Shown in pieces: positions 12,001 to 22,749 of a stretch of 64,000 nucleotides of DNA. Position 1 is the first letter of the stretch; the number at the start of each line of letters is the position of its first letter. A program made the translations under genes and the position numbers. Source of the DNA: Notamacropus eugenii (lineage: Eukaryota > Chordata > Mammalia > Diprotodontia > Macropodidae); contig NC_092872.1 in NCBI RefSeq assembly GCF_028372415.1, positions 517,018,224 through 517,082,223 on the forward strand, in the 5' to 3' direction. Under the pieces are notes generated by a model. That model did not search any database. It was not told where the DNA came from and saw nothing but the letters and a program-made list of their open reading frames with translations.

Positions 12001-12281
12001 TGTTGTGTATTCTGTTGTCCTCTTCGGATCTGACTTTCAGTGTTCTAGGATTCCTCAAGGGTTCAGTGTATAACAGATGTAAAAGAAAATAGTAGAACAT
12101 AGATCATAGAACTTTAGAGCTAAAACAGAAACTGCTTTCTCCAAGGTTAAGGTACTCTTAACTGCTAAATCCAATGGCCTTTTTTCATCCTTCATCCTTC
12201 TTGAATTCATGGCAGCATCTGACATTACTGACCACCCTTTCCTCCTGGATATTCTCTCTTTCCTTTGTTTTTATGAAATTG

Positions 12282-14869
12282 TGCTTTTTTTTTTTTTAGA
12301 AAAAAAACAAATTGATTTTTTTTCAATTAGCAAAATTTTGTTTTCTCTCCCTTCCACCTCAATATCCCCCCCATACACACATACACAAAGAAAGAAAAAG
12401 AAAAACCTTGTTAAAAAAATACATATAATTAAGGAAAACAAGCTCCCCAATTGGCCATATCCAAAAAAATATGTCTCATCCTGTATCCCAAGTCCATCAC
12501 CTCTTTGTTAGAACGTAGGAAACAGGCTTAATAATCAGTCCTCTGGCATCATGGTTGGTCATCATGTGGATCAGGTCTTAATTCTTTCAAAGTTATTTGC
12601 TGTTTATGTTTACATGTTGTTATTCTTATATAAATTTCTCTCCTGGTTCTGCTTTCTTCAGTATGTATCAGTTAATACAAATCTTCTCAGGTTTCTCAAA
12701 AATCATCCATCCCATTAATATACCATAATTTGTTCAACCATTCTCCAAATGATGAGTATTCCTTTAGTTTCCAAGTTTTTACACACATACAAACACACAC
12801 AGCTATATATATACATGGGTCTTTTTCCTCTTTCTTTGACTTCTTTGAGGCATAGCCCTAGTTGTGGTATCATTGGGTCAAAGGTTAATCACAATTTAGT
12901 ATCTTTTTAGTCATAGTTCCAGAATGCTTTTCAGAATGGCCAGACCAGTTTAAAGATGAATGAACATTAATTAATGTGGTATTAGTGTGCCTGCTTTTCC
13001 CTAGCCCCTCCAACATTTGCTATTTTCCTTTCTTCGTCACCTTTTCTAATTTGATAAGTATGAAGGAGAGTCTCAGAATTGTTCTCATTTGTATATCTTT
13101 AATTATTAGGATTTCAGATAATTTTTTTCACGTGGTTGAAGATAACTTGGAATTCTTCCTTTGAAAGCGATTTATTCATATGCCCATTCATATTCACTTA
13201 TCCATTGAAAAATGACTCATTCTTATAAATTTGAATCAGTTCTTAGGATATCTTGGAAATGAGATCTTTTTGAGAAATTTGCTCTAAAGGTTTTTTTTCT
13301 TGGTTACCTGCTTTGTTTCTAAGTTGCCAGTAGGCAGCTGGGTGGCACAGTGGGCACTGGGCCTGGGATCAGAAAGCCTGAAATTCAAATCCAGCCTCAG
13401 ACACTTTACTTGTTCTGTGACTTGGGCAAGTCACTAAATCTCAGTTTCCTCCACTGTAAAATAGGGATAATAACAGCTCCCACAGAGTTGTTGTAAGGAT
13501 CAAATGAGATATTTTTGAAATACTTAGCACAATACCCAACACATAGTGTTTAAAACTACTTGTTGCCATACTCCTCGTTTTAACTGCATTGCTTTAGTTT
13601 GTACAAAAACCTCATAATTTTTTGCAATCAAAATTGTCCATTTTATCTTCCTTGGTCCTTTTCATCCTTTGGTCTGTCATGAACTCTTTTCCTATCCTTT
13701 GAGTTGCCAGGTAATTTCCTCCTAGTCCCTCTAATTTGTTTATGATGTCACCCTTCATGTCAAAGTCACTTACCGGTTAGAGATTACCTTCCTAGAAGGT
13801 GTGAAATGTTTGTCTAGTTTCTGTCATGTGCAGATTTTGTGAAATAGTGAGATCTTACGCCAGTAACTGGAATCTTTTGTGTTTTTCAAACACTGAGCAC
13901 TGTGATCATTTACTTCTGTGTAATGTTAATGTAATCTGCTCCCCTCACAGAACTTTCTTATTTTTTAACCAGTATCAAATCACTAAGATGATTACTGCTT
14001 TGTAATTTAGTTTGAGATATGGTATTCCTCACTTTTTTTCTCATCATTCCCCTTGAGATTCCCGGCCTTTCCTTCATCAAGATAAATATCATTATTATTT
14101 TTTCGAGCCCTATAAAATAATCCTTTGATAGTTTGATTGGTATAGTACTAAATAAGTAGATTGATTTAAGTTAGTATTGCCATTTTATTACATTGGCTTG
14201 GTCAACGTAATAAATTTGTGGAATGAGTATTTTGTAATTCATGTAGTTCCTATATGTCTTGGTAGACAGATACCCAAGTATTTCATACATTTTTATTGTT
14301 ATTTTAAATGGAATTTCTCTATCTATTCCAGGATTTTATAGATAATACAAAGAAGTGCTGATGATTTACATAGGTTTATTTTGTAGCCTACAACTTTCCT
14401 GAAGTTATTAATTGTTCCAATTAATTTTTTAGTTGACACTCCAGATTTCTCTAACTAAACCATCATTTAATCTGCAAAAAGTGATAATTTGGTTTTCTCT
14501 TTGCCTTTTATTTTGCTCTCAATTTCTTTTCCTTATGTTATTTCTAGAGTTAGCATTTCTACCACTATAACAAACAGTAGCAGTAATACTGAAAATTTTC
14601 ACTTTATCTCATCTTATTTAAAAAGACCCCTAGTTTCTTCTGATTAAATATAGTGCTAACTTTTCTTTTAGACACTTACTACTTATATTAAGGTCCATTT
14701 ATTCCTTCGCTTTCTAGTGTTTCTAATATGTATTGTATCTTGTCAACAGCTTTTTCCTATATCTATTAATTTAATATAATCATATTGTTTTTGTTGGTTT
14801 TCTTGTCAATATGGTCTATTATGTTGATAAATTTCCTAATAGTGAGCCTACTCTGCCTTTCAGGTATAA
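12282..14869 (-). mobile_element. L1 fragment, about 2.35 kb, inserted in L2
   Basis: Antisense 3' UTR and ORF2: gaggcatagccctagttgtg, ttgataagtatgaaggagag, gtagcctacaactttcctga. It is interrupted by a CORE-SINE at 13328-13565. No open frame of useful length. Confidence 0.82.
13328..13565 (+). mobile_element. CORE-SINE, L2/MIR-type tail, inserted in L1
   Basis: Head ggcagctgggtggcacagtg, core gtgacttgggcaagtcacta, tail gaaatacttagcacaatacc. Confidence 0.85.
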
Positions 14870-15790
14870 ATTCTATTTTCCTAGTTCTCTTCCTATCCAT
14901 GTGATTGCTCCATCTCAGGCTCCTTTTCTGGATCATCATGCAGTTGCTGGCTCCTAACCATGATCATCCCCCAAGATTCTGTCCTGGGATCTCTTATCTT
15001 CTCTCTCACTGTACTCTCACTTGATGATCTCACTGATTCCTGTTGGTTCAGCTATCATCTCTATTGCACATAACTCCCTAATATATTTATCCAGCTCTAA
15101 CTTCTCGCCTGAGCTTTATCACTCATCACCAACTCCTTGTTAAACATTTCCCTTTGGATGTCCCATAGACTTCTCAAATCCAAACTGTCCAAAACAGAAT
15201 ACATCATCTTCCTTTTTTATGAACCCAAGTTTATAGCCTTGGAGTCTTCAACTCCTCCCTCTCCCTCATCTTCCTTCCATATCCAATCAGTTGCCAATTC
15301 TTGTTCATTCTACCTTTCCAGCATATCTCACATCTATTTTCTTCTTTCAAATCATATAGCCTATTCCTCCATTTAGACCCCCCTCATCTCTTGCCTGGAT
15401 TATTACATCAGCCTCCTACTTGATCCTCCTACTTCCAGTTTCTCTACTCTCCAATCTTCCACAAATCTACCAAAGTCATCTTCCTACCCTGCCCTGTATC
15501 CCACAACCCCCTACCAAGAACTTTGAATGACCCAATCAAACTCTAGTTAGGCATTTAAAATCCCTCACTCTCTGGCCCTAACCTCCCTTTCCAGGATTAC
15601 TTCACATTACCCCTGCCCTTTCAGGCACACTATATTCCAGACAAACCAGCCCATTTATTGTTCCCCAAACTTGGTGTTCTCTCTCTCTTATCTCTCTGCA
15701 TGCCCACATGATGCTCCCTTCACCTTTACCTCTTAAAATTCCCATGTTCTGCTCCCTATGGGAAGCCTGTTCCCCCATTGTCCATTTGTC

Positions 15791-15862
15791 AGTGTTCTCT
15801 CTCTCTTTCTCTCTCTCCATCTTTCTCTGTCTCTGTCTTTCTGTCTCTGTTTCTCTCTTCTC
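15791..15862. repeat. (TC)n-rich pyrimidine tract
   Basis: Imperfect tctctctc repeats at the end of an L2 piece, before a SINE. Confidence 0.8.
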
Positions 15863-15877
15863 AAATCCATGTATATG

Positions 15878-16130
15878 TATGTTGAGTCATTTTAGTCATG
15901 TCCAACTCTTTGTGACCTCATTGTTTTCTTGGCAAAGATACTGGAGTGGTTTGCCATTTCCTTTTCTGGTTCACTTTACAGAAGAGGTAACTAAGGCAAA
16001 CAGGGTACAGTGAGTTGCCCAGGGTCACACAGCTAGTAAATGTCTGAGGCCAGATTTGAACTCAGGAAGATGAGTCTTTCTGGCTCCAGGCCTAGTGTTC
16101 TAGTACTGCCACTGTGCCACCTAGCTGCCT
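15878..16130 (-). mobile_element. SINE, tRNA head with Bov-B/RTE-type tail
   Basis: Reverse copy: catgtccaactctttgtgac tail, aagatactggagtggtttgc, and head ccactgtgccacctagctgc. Confidence 0.88.
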
Positions 16131-16374
16131 ACCATGTACATACTTACTTGTTTATGTGTCCTATTGCTTCAGTAAAATATAAGCTCCTTGAGGGTAGGAG
16201 CTGTTTTTCTAGTTCATCTCTATATTTTTAGCCCCTAACACTGTCTTACAGGAAATATATACTTTCATTTTTTTCTTTGTACCCTTATCTCCCAGTGCAG
16301 TACCTGGCACTTCGTAAATACTGGTTGATTGATAAATGCTGGCTGGATTGTTTTGGAGTAAACTGGATAGGACT

Positions 16375-16510
16375 TTGAATCATACAGTTTCAGAAATGAT
16401 AGAGACATTAGGTATCATCTGGTTCAATCATTTTATTTTGTAGCTGTCCCAGAGATGAACGAGTGAGTTGTCCCAGATCGTAACAGGGAGTTAGTAGTAA
16501 AGTCAGCAGT
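16375..16510 (+). mobile_element. MIR/MON-like SINE relic
   Basis: tagagacattaggtatcatc then a ccagatcgtaacaggg stretch is a diverged form of the lay-out tggaa...gttaagtgactt...cacacagg. Confidence 0.45.
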
Positions 16511-16564
16511 AGAAATCAAGAATCCTTACTGAGGAGGGGAATGTCTGATGAACTGAAGAACTTT

Positions 16565-17735
16565 TCTCTAATTATAATTATTTGGGGGGCATTTTTTCAT
16601 ATTGCTATAGAGAACCTGTACTTCTTCCCTTGAGAAATGCCTATTCATGTTTTTAAATCATTCATCAATTGGGAAATGGTTCTTGTTCTTGTAAATTTGA
16701 ATCAGTTCTTTATATACAGTATTCCCAAAAGTCTTACTGCAATTTTAAGCTACTAAAATTTAAAACCTTAGTAGCTTTGGGACATATTGTACATCTTAGA
16801 AATGAGACCTTTATCAGAGAAATTTGATGCAAAGATTTTTTCCCCTCAGTTAATTGTTTTCCTTTAATCTTAGCTTTATTGTATTTGTTTATGTAAACCC
16901 TTTTTAAACTTTGAGTAATTAAAATGATCTATTTTATCTTCTGTGATCCTTTCCCTTGTTTGATCATGAACTTTTCTTCAATCCACAGATCTGAGAGGTA
17001 ATTTTAAAAATTTATTTATCTAATTTGTTTATGAGGTGACCATTTATTTCTAGGTCACAAAAACTAGAGGGACTGTGGGAAAACACAAGTATTGATGCAT
17101 ACTTGGTGGAAGTGTAAATGGGTCCAACCATTCTGGAAAGTAATTTAGAATTACTGTATACACAAGTTTCTAAACAGTGCATGCCCTTTGACCCAGCCAT
17201 TTACTGCTGGGTCTGTACCCAAAGAAAGAGGAAGAGGTCCCATATGTACCTGAATATCTACAGCAGCTCTTTCTGTGATGAAAAAAAATGGAAATGGCAG
17301 AACAAATTATGATATATAAATGTAATGAAATACTATTGTGCTACAAGAAATGGGGAAACAGATGATTTCAATGAGATGTGGAAATGATGTAGAATGAAGT
17401 AAACAGAACCAGAACAATTGTTTACAATAACAATGTAAAAACAAATAACTTTGAAAGCTATAGTACAGAACTCTGATCAATACAAATAACCATCCCATGA
17501 TTGCAGAGGATTGATGATAAAGCAAGATATCCACCCCTCCTGAGAGGGAGGTCATGAACACAGAGTGCAGAACGAGATGCATATTTTTGGACATTACCAT
17601 AGAGGGAATTTATTTTGTCTGAAATATGTATATTTGCTTCAAGGATTTTTTTTTTTCAAATTAGGTGGAGGATGGGAGAGAAAATAGATTTCTGTTAATC
17701 ATTATTTAATTCTTTTTTTTTTATAAGAACACTAG
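16565..17735. mobile_element. L1 with an inverted 5' segment (twin-priming structure)
   Basis: 16565-17050 is antisense L1 ending at aatgcccccc in L1 sense; 17055-17735 is sense L1 starting at acaaaaactagagggactgt and running to the 3' end. In the L1 consensus order these two parts are neighbours with a gap of about 90 bases. A mariner-like MITE sits in the inverted part. Confidence 0.75.
16715..16791. mobile_element. Mariner-like MITE inside an L1
   Basis: About 77 bases with inverted arms (left tcccaaaagtctta, right ending ctttgggacat) meeting at a short centre and flanked by TA. Removing it restores continuous antisense L1 sequence (ttctttatata then catcttagaaatg). A half copy of the same family is at 46522-46557. 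Confidence 0.65.
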
Positions 17736-17845
17736 GAGTCAGAGCACATGGTTTCAAATACTGTCTCTGTCCTTTACTGACAGGTCATTTCCTGCTATTT
17801 CTTCTGTAAAATGAAGGGGTTGCCCTAGTTGATCCCTAAGGTCCT
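17735..17845 (+). mobile_element. MIR-like relic
   Basis: cttctgtaaaatgaaggggt and cctaaggtccttgg, a MIR3-type end. Confidence 0.5.
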
Positions 17846-17849
17846 TGGA

Positions 17850-18098
17850 GGGCAGCTAGGTGGTATAGTACATACAGCAACTCACCTCCTGAGTTCAAAC
17901 CTGACCTCAGATACAACCTAGCTGTGTGAACGTGGGCAAGTCACTTAACCCTGTTTGCCTCAGTTTCCCCATCTGGAAATGATCTGGAGAAGGAAATGGC
18001 AAACTGCTAAAGTATCTATATTGCCCCCCAAAAAAACCCAGATGGGATCACAAAGAGTTGGACATGACCAAAAAGGACTGAAGGACAACAACAAAGGT
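17850..18098 (+). mobile_element. SINE, tRNA head with Bov-B/RTE-type tail
   Basis: ggcagctaggtggtatagta head, core gaacgtgggcaagtcactta, and tail gagttggacatgacc with (caa)n. Confidence 0.88.
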
Positions 18099-18144
18099 AA
18101 TTGAAAGTTCCAACATCCTCTGATCAAAGAACATTGATAGTGCA

Positions 18145-18255
18145 ACGCTAATTCAATTCAATCAGCACTTATTAAGCACCTACCTACATGCTATGCATTG
18201 TGTCAGGCACTGAGGATAAAAGACATTCCCTGCTGTCAGAGTCTATGTTCTATAT
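18145..18255 (-). mobile_element. L2 3' end (antisense)
   Basis: cttattaagcacctacctac, gtgtcaggcactgaggataa. Confidence 0.55.
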
Positions 18256-19070
18256 AATACTTAGGCAGATACATATATGCATGATAATTTGAGGAAGGAG
18301 AGAGTACTATTCATGGTGATAAGCAAAGGCTTCCAGTAGGAGATCTCTAACATTCCATGTACTCCAGTTCTGACACTCTGTGTTCCAAGGTCCCTATTAG
18401 CTGGGTCCTTTGAGGATTCCCCCCCAGACAGCAGAGATAGGATCTGGTGTGATCTGCCCAGGTTCAGTGCAGGACAGGAGGAAGTCACCTGAGGTTCTAT
18501 GCCACTGGGTAAGAGGATTAACTAGGTCCACCTCAGCTTTCTCTGCTTCCCTAGGGGGGCCCCTCCCCTGAGGACATCATTCACAAGCCAGGGCTTGGGA
18601 ATCAGGAGGCTTTTATGGATGAAATGTGCAAGTCATTAAGATCTGCTTCTTGACTGTGTTTCACCATTTCCTGTTTTAAGAAGAAGAAGAAAAAAAACAC
18701 CTCCCCTCCCCTTCCTAAATACTAAAAGGTTGGGGGAAGGGAGGAGGAGACTCCCAGGGGAGGATTGGTTTGAACTGGGTGGGCCCATCAGGAGACATGC
18801 TGGTTCATTGGTGCAGAGAACTGAGCTGAGAGGGCAGGGGACCCAGGTTTCAGAGTTTCTGGAGTTGAAACAGACATTAGTGACCACAAAATCACAGATT
18901 TAGGAACCCCTAGCACAGAACCCCAGAAGCTTTTTGCCTTGTTTGTGCCTAGACTCTCTAGCATTTTAGTGAAGCCAGTGGACCCCTTCTCATGATAATG
19001 TTTTTACATTCACAGAATAAAATGCATACAGGATTACAAAGGAAACAAATATATTGAAATTTGTTTATCA
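18256..19070. other. Unassigned sequence, no gene recognised
   Basis: Non-repetitive, partly GC-rich (18530-18830). Includes a purine-rich aagaagaagaaaaaaaac run near 18680. No coding or regulatory element I can defend. Confidence 0.35.
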
Positions 19071-19074
19071 AAAA

Positions 19075-19213
19075 TTTTTTTGATGCAGTCAGGGTTAAGT
19101 GATTTGCCCGGGGTCTCACTAACTGTCAAGTATCTTGAGGCGGTATTTGAACTCAGATCCTCCCGATTTCAGGGTGGTAGGGCTCTAGACACTCCACCAC
19201 CTAGTTGCCCCCT
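19075..19213 (-). mobile_element. Short poly-A-tailed tRNA-type SINE
   Basis: Begins with a T tract (the antisense tail), then ggttaagtgatttgcccgg and head caccacctagttgccccc. Head and core only, no LINE-type tail. Confidence 0.75.
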
Positions 19214-19237
19214 TGTTTTTTAGAAACAAGTTCATGA

Positions 19238-19374
19238 GGGACAGTTAAGTGGTACAGTGGATAGAGCACCAGCCCTGAAGTCAGGTGGAACTGAGTTCAA
19301 ATCTTGCTTCAGATACTTACTAATGTGAGACCCTGGGCAAGTCACTTAACCCCAATTGTCTCATTAAAAAAAAA
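19238..19374 (+). mobile_element. Short poly-A-tailed tRNA-type SINE with perfect 16-base TSD
   Basis: gggacagttaagtggtacag head through cccaattgtctcatt and an A tract. Flanked by identical agaaacaagttcatga at 19222-19237 and 19375-19390. The poly-A tail and the duplication fit L1-driven insertion. Confidence 0.9.
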
Positions 19375-19390
19375 AGAAACAAGTTCATGA

Positions 19391-19700
19391 ACCCCAGGTT
19401 AAGAGGCCCTGATCTTGTCCAACTCCACTCATTTTACAGAGGAGAAAACAGAATCTGGGGCTACAAAGGTCACACAAGTGGTGAATAGGAGACCTGATAC
19501 TGGAACCTACATCCTCTAATTCCCAATCTGATGCTCCTTCCCCTGTGCCATATTGCTTCTATTCCTGTCTTTGCCACTGACTCATTATGTAACCTCTGGC
19601 AAGTCTCTTTTTCTCTCAGGGCCTCAGTTTCTTCCTCTGTAGAATCAGGGAGTTAGATTAGATGGCCTCTAAGGTCCCTCTCATTTGTAAAAGAAAAAAA
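19391..19700 (+). mobile_element. MIR/MON-like relics
   Basis: 19391-19560: cattttacagaggagaaaac with following core. 19560-19693: gcctcagtttcttcctctgt, gatggcctctaaggtccctc. Confidence 0.6.
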
Positions 19701-19779
19701 AAATCCTCATTTGAGATTCATTCAGTGCAGCCAAAGAAGTTACTGGCTAGACTTGTAGTAGGACACACGAATTTGAAAA

Positions 19780-20015
19780 GCCATCAGGTGTTGCAATGGA
19801 TAAAATGACCTGGGGTCAAGAAGTCTCATCTTCCTGAGTTCAAATCTGGCCTCAGACACTAACTGTGTGACCTTGGGCAAGTCACTTAACCCTGCTTGCC
19901 TCAGTTTCCCCATCTGGAAAATGAGCTGGAGAAAGAAACGGCAAATCCCTCCAATATCTTTGCCAAGAAAACTCCAAATGGGGTCTCAAAGAGTCAGACA
20001 CGACTAAGCAACATC
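19780..20015 (+). mobile_element. SINE, tRNA head with Bov-B/RTE-type tail
   Basis: gagttcaaatctggcctcag, ttgggcaagtcacttaaccc, tttgccaagaaaactccaaa, agagtcagacacgactaagc. Confidence 0.88.
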
Positions 20016-20029
20016 TGAATACTGCTTAT

Positions 20030-20150
20030 GCTGCTTTACATGACTTTGGACAAGCCACCAGATCTCTCGAGGCCTCAGTTGCTTTATCTATAAGACAAAG
20101 GAGTTGGATTAGATGATCTCATAGCTCAAAATCCTATGATTCTAAGGAAA
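20030..20150 (+). mobile_element. MIR3-like relic
   Basis: gaggcctcagttgctttatc, gattagatgatctcatagct. Confidence 0.55.
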
Positions 20151-20364
20151 TGAGAAGGCTCAAGTCCATTTAAGGTAGACTAAGAGAGATGGAAACTGGG
20201 GACTGAGTGTGAGGCCATGCTCCAAGAAGTCCTTCCTTTTGACAACAAGAAACCGCAGAACCCAAGGTGAGCATACAAGCTATCCCTAAAGTTGCCTTCT
20301 ATTATTAACAGTTGCTAACACTTAGAATAGCATTTTTGATTCTAATACTCTAGTTAGTTCAAGA

Positions 20365-20475
20365 ATTATCATCCCCATTTTATGGATAAGGAAACTGAGA
20401 TCAGAGATGAAGTAGTTTAGTAACACAGCTCTAAGTGCCAGAGCCAGGACTGAAATGGAGGTCTTCTGACCTAAA
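20365..20475 (-). mobile_element. MIR relic (antisense)
   Basis: attttatggataaggaaact, aactgagatcagagatgaag, then a cacagctctaagtgccagag core. Confidence 0.6.
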
Positions 20476-20578
20476 TCCAATATTTTCCCCACCAAATTTT
20501 GCTGCTATTGAATATTTCTGTTTGATTCAATAGTCCTGTATTAAGTAGTAACTGCAGGTGAGTTGAAGCAGCAAGGCA

Positions 20579-20602
20579 CCTACACACACACACACACACA
20601 CA
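20579..20602. repeat. (CA)n microsatellite
   Basis: About ten CA units before an L2 fragment. Confidence 0.9.
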
Positions 20603-20604
20603 GA

Positions 20605-20960
20605 TATAGTCAATAAGTATTTATCAAGTGCCTACTAGGTGCTATGGATGGAACCAAGTGCTGGAGATACAAAGAAAGGAGAAAGACAATCCTTGCCCTT
20701 AAAGAGCTTATAATCTGATGGGGAGAACACATGCAAACCACTATGTACAAACAAACCACTCAGGATAAATAAAAAATAAAGAGGGAGGGCACTAGATTGA
20801 AGAGGGATTGGGAAAGGTTGCCTATAAAATGTGGGAATTTATCTGGGACTTGAAGAAAACCATGAGAAAGGAGACGAGAAAGGAGATGAGAAAGGAGAGT
20901 ATTCCAGGCATGGGAGATAGTCAGTGAAAATGTCCAGAACCAAGAGTCAGCATATGGTAG
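20605..20960 (-). mobile_element. L2-like 3' region (antisense)
   Basis: tatttatcaagtgcctacta, aaagagcttataatctgatg, then ggacttgaagaaaaccatg and tattccaggcatgggagata, the reverse of an L2-type end. A small aaggaga tandem (about 20868-20900) lies inside. Confidence 0.6.
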
Positions 20961-20969
20961 GTGAGTCAC

Positions 20970-21540
20970 ATTATCACTATGACCTCAACCACCACCTCCC
21001 TTTAGATCCCAATGGAGATAGCCCAGGGCCCAGAATCCAAGAGCCTTGGGAATAACAATCCCCTTCAGAAGGTCCCTAGTCTTGCTTCCAGTCCTGAATT
21101 AACAGCCATCAGTGAAGGGAGCAATCACTGTCTCCAAAGGGTTCAAGTTCCTTGCCACCATCACCATCAACTGATGACCATTTGCCACCAACTGGCAAGT
21201 AAGCCCATTAACTCTGAATCTGATAAATCCCCCAGATCAACAGTCCTGATTCCAGCCCAGTCCCCAAAACCATCATCAAAGGAAGCAGCCCCTATGGAAA
21301 TGTAGGTTGGTATTCTTCTGAGAATTCTGCAGTCACAGCTATGAAAAACTCAGAAACTTGTCACCCCAAGTCCTTAGCACTGTTAAATAGTTGAACATCA
21401 GAAACTGGTCTTGCTCAGTGGAAATGATATTGAAAAAGCGGCACTATCTGCTTTGCTGCTGTGCCCTAAACATCATGGGACTTTTCCATCTGACTTGCAG
21501 CTCTTCTTTGAGTCTTTTTCTGATTAAAAAGTGAACTTGA
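20970..21540 (+). other. Unassigned stretch with a Ser/Pro-rich open frame
   Basis: Between two L2 pieces. The frame 21012-21305 is 97 codons without a stop and rich in Ser, Pro and Gln (SLASSPELTAISEGS, SPKPSSKEAAP). No family recognised. The following bases to 21540 resemble no repeat I know. Coding status doubtful. Confidence 0.2.
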
Positions 21541-21630
21541 GAGCAGGTACTGTCTCACTGTTCTTGTGTATCTCTAGTACTTAACACAGTGCTTTGCACA
21601 AAGTCAGCACTTAATAGATGCTTTTTTTGT
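21540..21630 (+). mobile_element. L2 3' end
   Basis: gagcaggtactgtctcactg, acagtgctttgcacaaagtc, agcacttaatagatgctttt. Confidence 0.65.
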
Positions 21631-21639
21631 TGTTAATTC

Positions 21640-22615
21640 ATATATGCTTTTAAAGTATGGAAGTTATAAAGACAAAACAAAAAAAATTTACATTCCATTG
21701 GTGGAGATAACCTCTCCTGACTCTGGAGACAGGAAACTGGGAGACCCTCGCCTTGGTAACTCAACCTTACTTCCTCCACAGCAAAGATCTCATCCAGTTT
21801 CCTCCCATCAAAAGACATTTCATGCTTATCACCACCCAGGAGGTGGGTCAGCCAAGGTCTATCCCACAAGGAGCTCATTCTGTATATAGAGAGGGAGACC
21901 TGCAAGGAAAGCTGTCTTCCTCCCTAAAAGACCACATTCCTACTCTGGATTTTAGGGAATAATAGACCTTTCTTCCCATCCCACCCCCAACTCCATGCCT
22001 TCTAAAGACAAATTCCAGGAGGCCCTGAATGAGATGTGGATGGGGGCTGGGGAATGGGAAACCTTTCCTGTATCCACCAAAAGTCAAAAGTCAACAGTAT
22101 GTTTTCCTTTCAAGGTATAGATTAGAGCTTCCTAGGCCTGTAGTTCTGGAGTAAAGGGGTGGGGGAGGAGTGGATCTACTTACTGTAGCCTATTTGGGAA
22201 ACATGTCTGCACAAAGCTCCCCCATCATTACTGCCCCCACTCCCCTGCCAATTAGGGGCTAGGACTAGAAGTGGATGAAATTTGAATTTGACTAGAAGCT
22301 AAGAGCTAATGGAGCCCTTGGTCCATTCCTCTCATCAAGGATCTCAAACTGGAACCTGAGAATCAGGAGAGAACCTTGGCCAAGGTCACACTAAACCAAA
22401 AGTTTGGGGGTTCTTTTTATTTTTCTGATTCCCAAGTCAAAAACTCTTTCCTTCAAACTCTACAGACCATTTCCAAACCAACAAGAGGTGGTGGGGAGGC
22501 AATGGAGGAAAGGACCTCTTCCACCAGCTGTCCCCCTCCCTGCATCAGATAATCCATTCACTTGCCTTTTTAACCCTTGAAAGCATATTTTGAAATCAAA
22601 GCTGGATCATCCATA
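21640..22615. other. Unassigned sequence downstream of SNAI1
   Basis: Non-repetitive and moderately GC-rich. Short open frames on both strands (21633-22087) overlap one another and look like chance. May hold 3' flanking regulatory DNA; nothing specific seen. Confidence 0.35.
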
Positions 22616-22643
22616 TGATTACTTATTTTTATAAATTAAGCAC

Positions 22644-22649
22644 TTTATT
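22644..22649 (-). terminator. SNAI1: SNAI1 polyadenylation signal AATAAA
   Basis: Plus-strand TTTATT, i.e. AATAAA in the sense of SNAI1, about 1.08 kb after the stop codon. It is followed by an A/T-rich stretch. It is the first canonical signal I found after the stop. Confidence 0.7.
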
Positions 22650-22741
22650 GAATATCAATAAATTGTGTGTATATAATTATAAAAATGTTTCATCAGTACA
22701 AAATGTGGCATAAAAATATAAATACCAGTGTACCTTTGAAA

Positions 22742-22749
22742 TGTAAACA
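22742..22749 (-). promoter_or_regulatory. miR-30 8-mer target site in the SNAI1 3' UTR
   Basis: The minus strand reads TGTTTACA, a perfect 8-mer site for the miR-30 seed, about 95 bases before the polyadenylation signal. Complementarity extends through miRNA nucleotide 10 and again at 12-13. Known: miR-30 family repression of SNAI1 is reported in mammals. That this exact site works is inference. Confidence 0.6.

Larger units (their letters stand above)
12150..16345 (+). mobile_element. L2 LINE in three pieces, broken by an L1 and a SINE
   Basis: L2 pieces 12150-12281, 14870-15862 and 16133-16345 are collinear: tctgacattactgaccaccc, then gttctcttcctatccatgtg, caaactgtccaaaacagaat, and the 3' end taagctccttgagggtagga. 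An antisense L1 (12282-14869) and an antisense SINE (15878-16130) account for the breaks. Confidence 0.82.
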
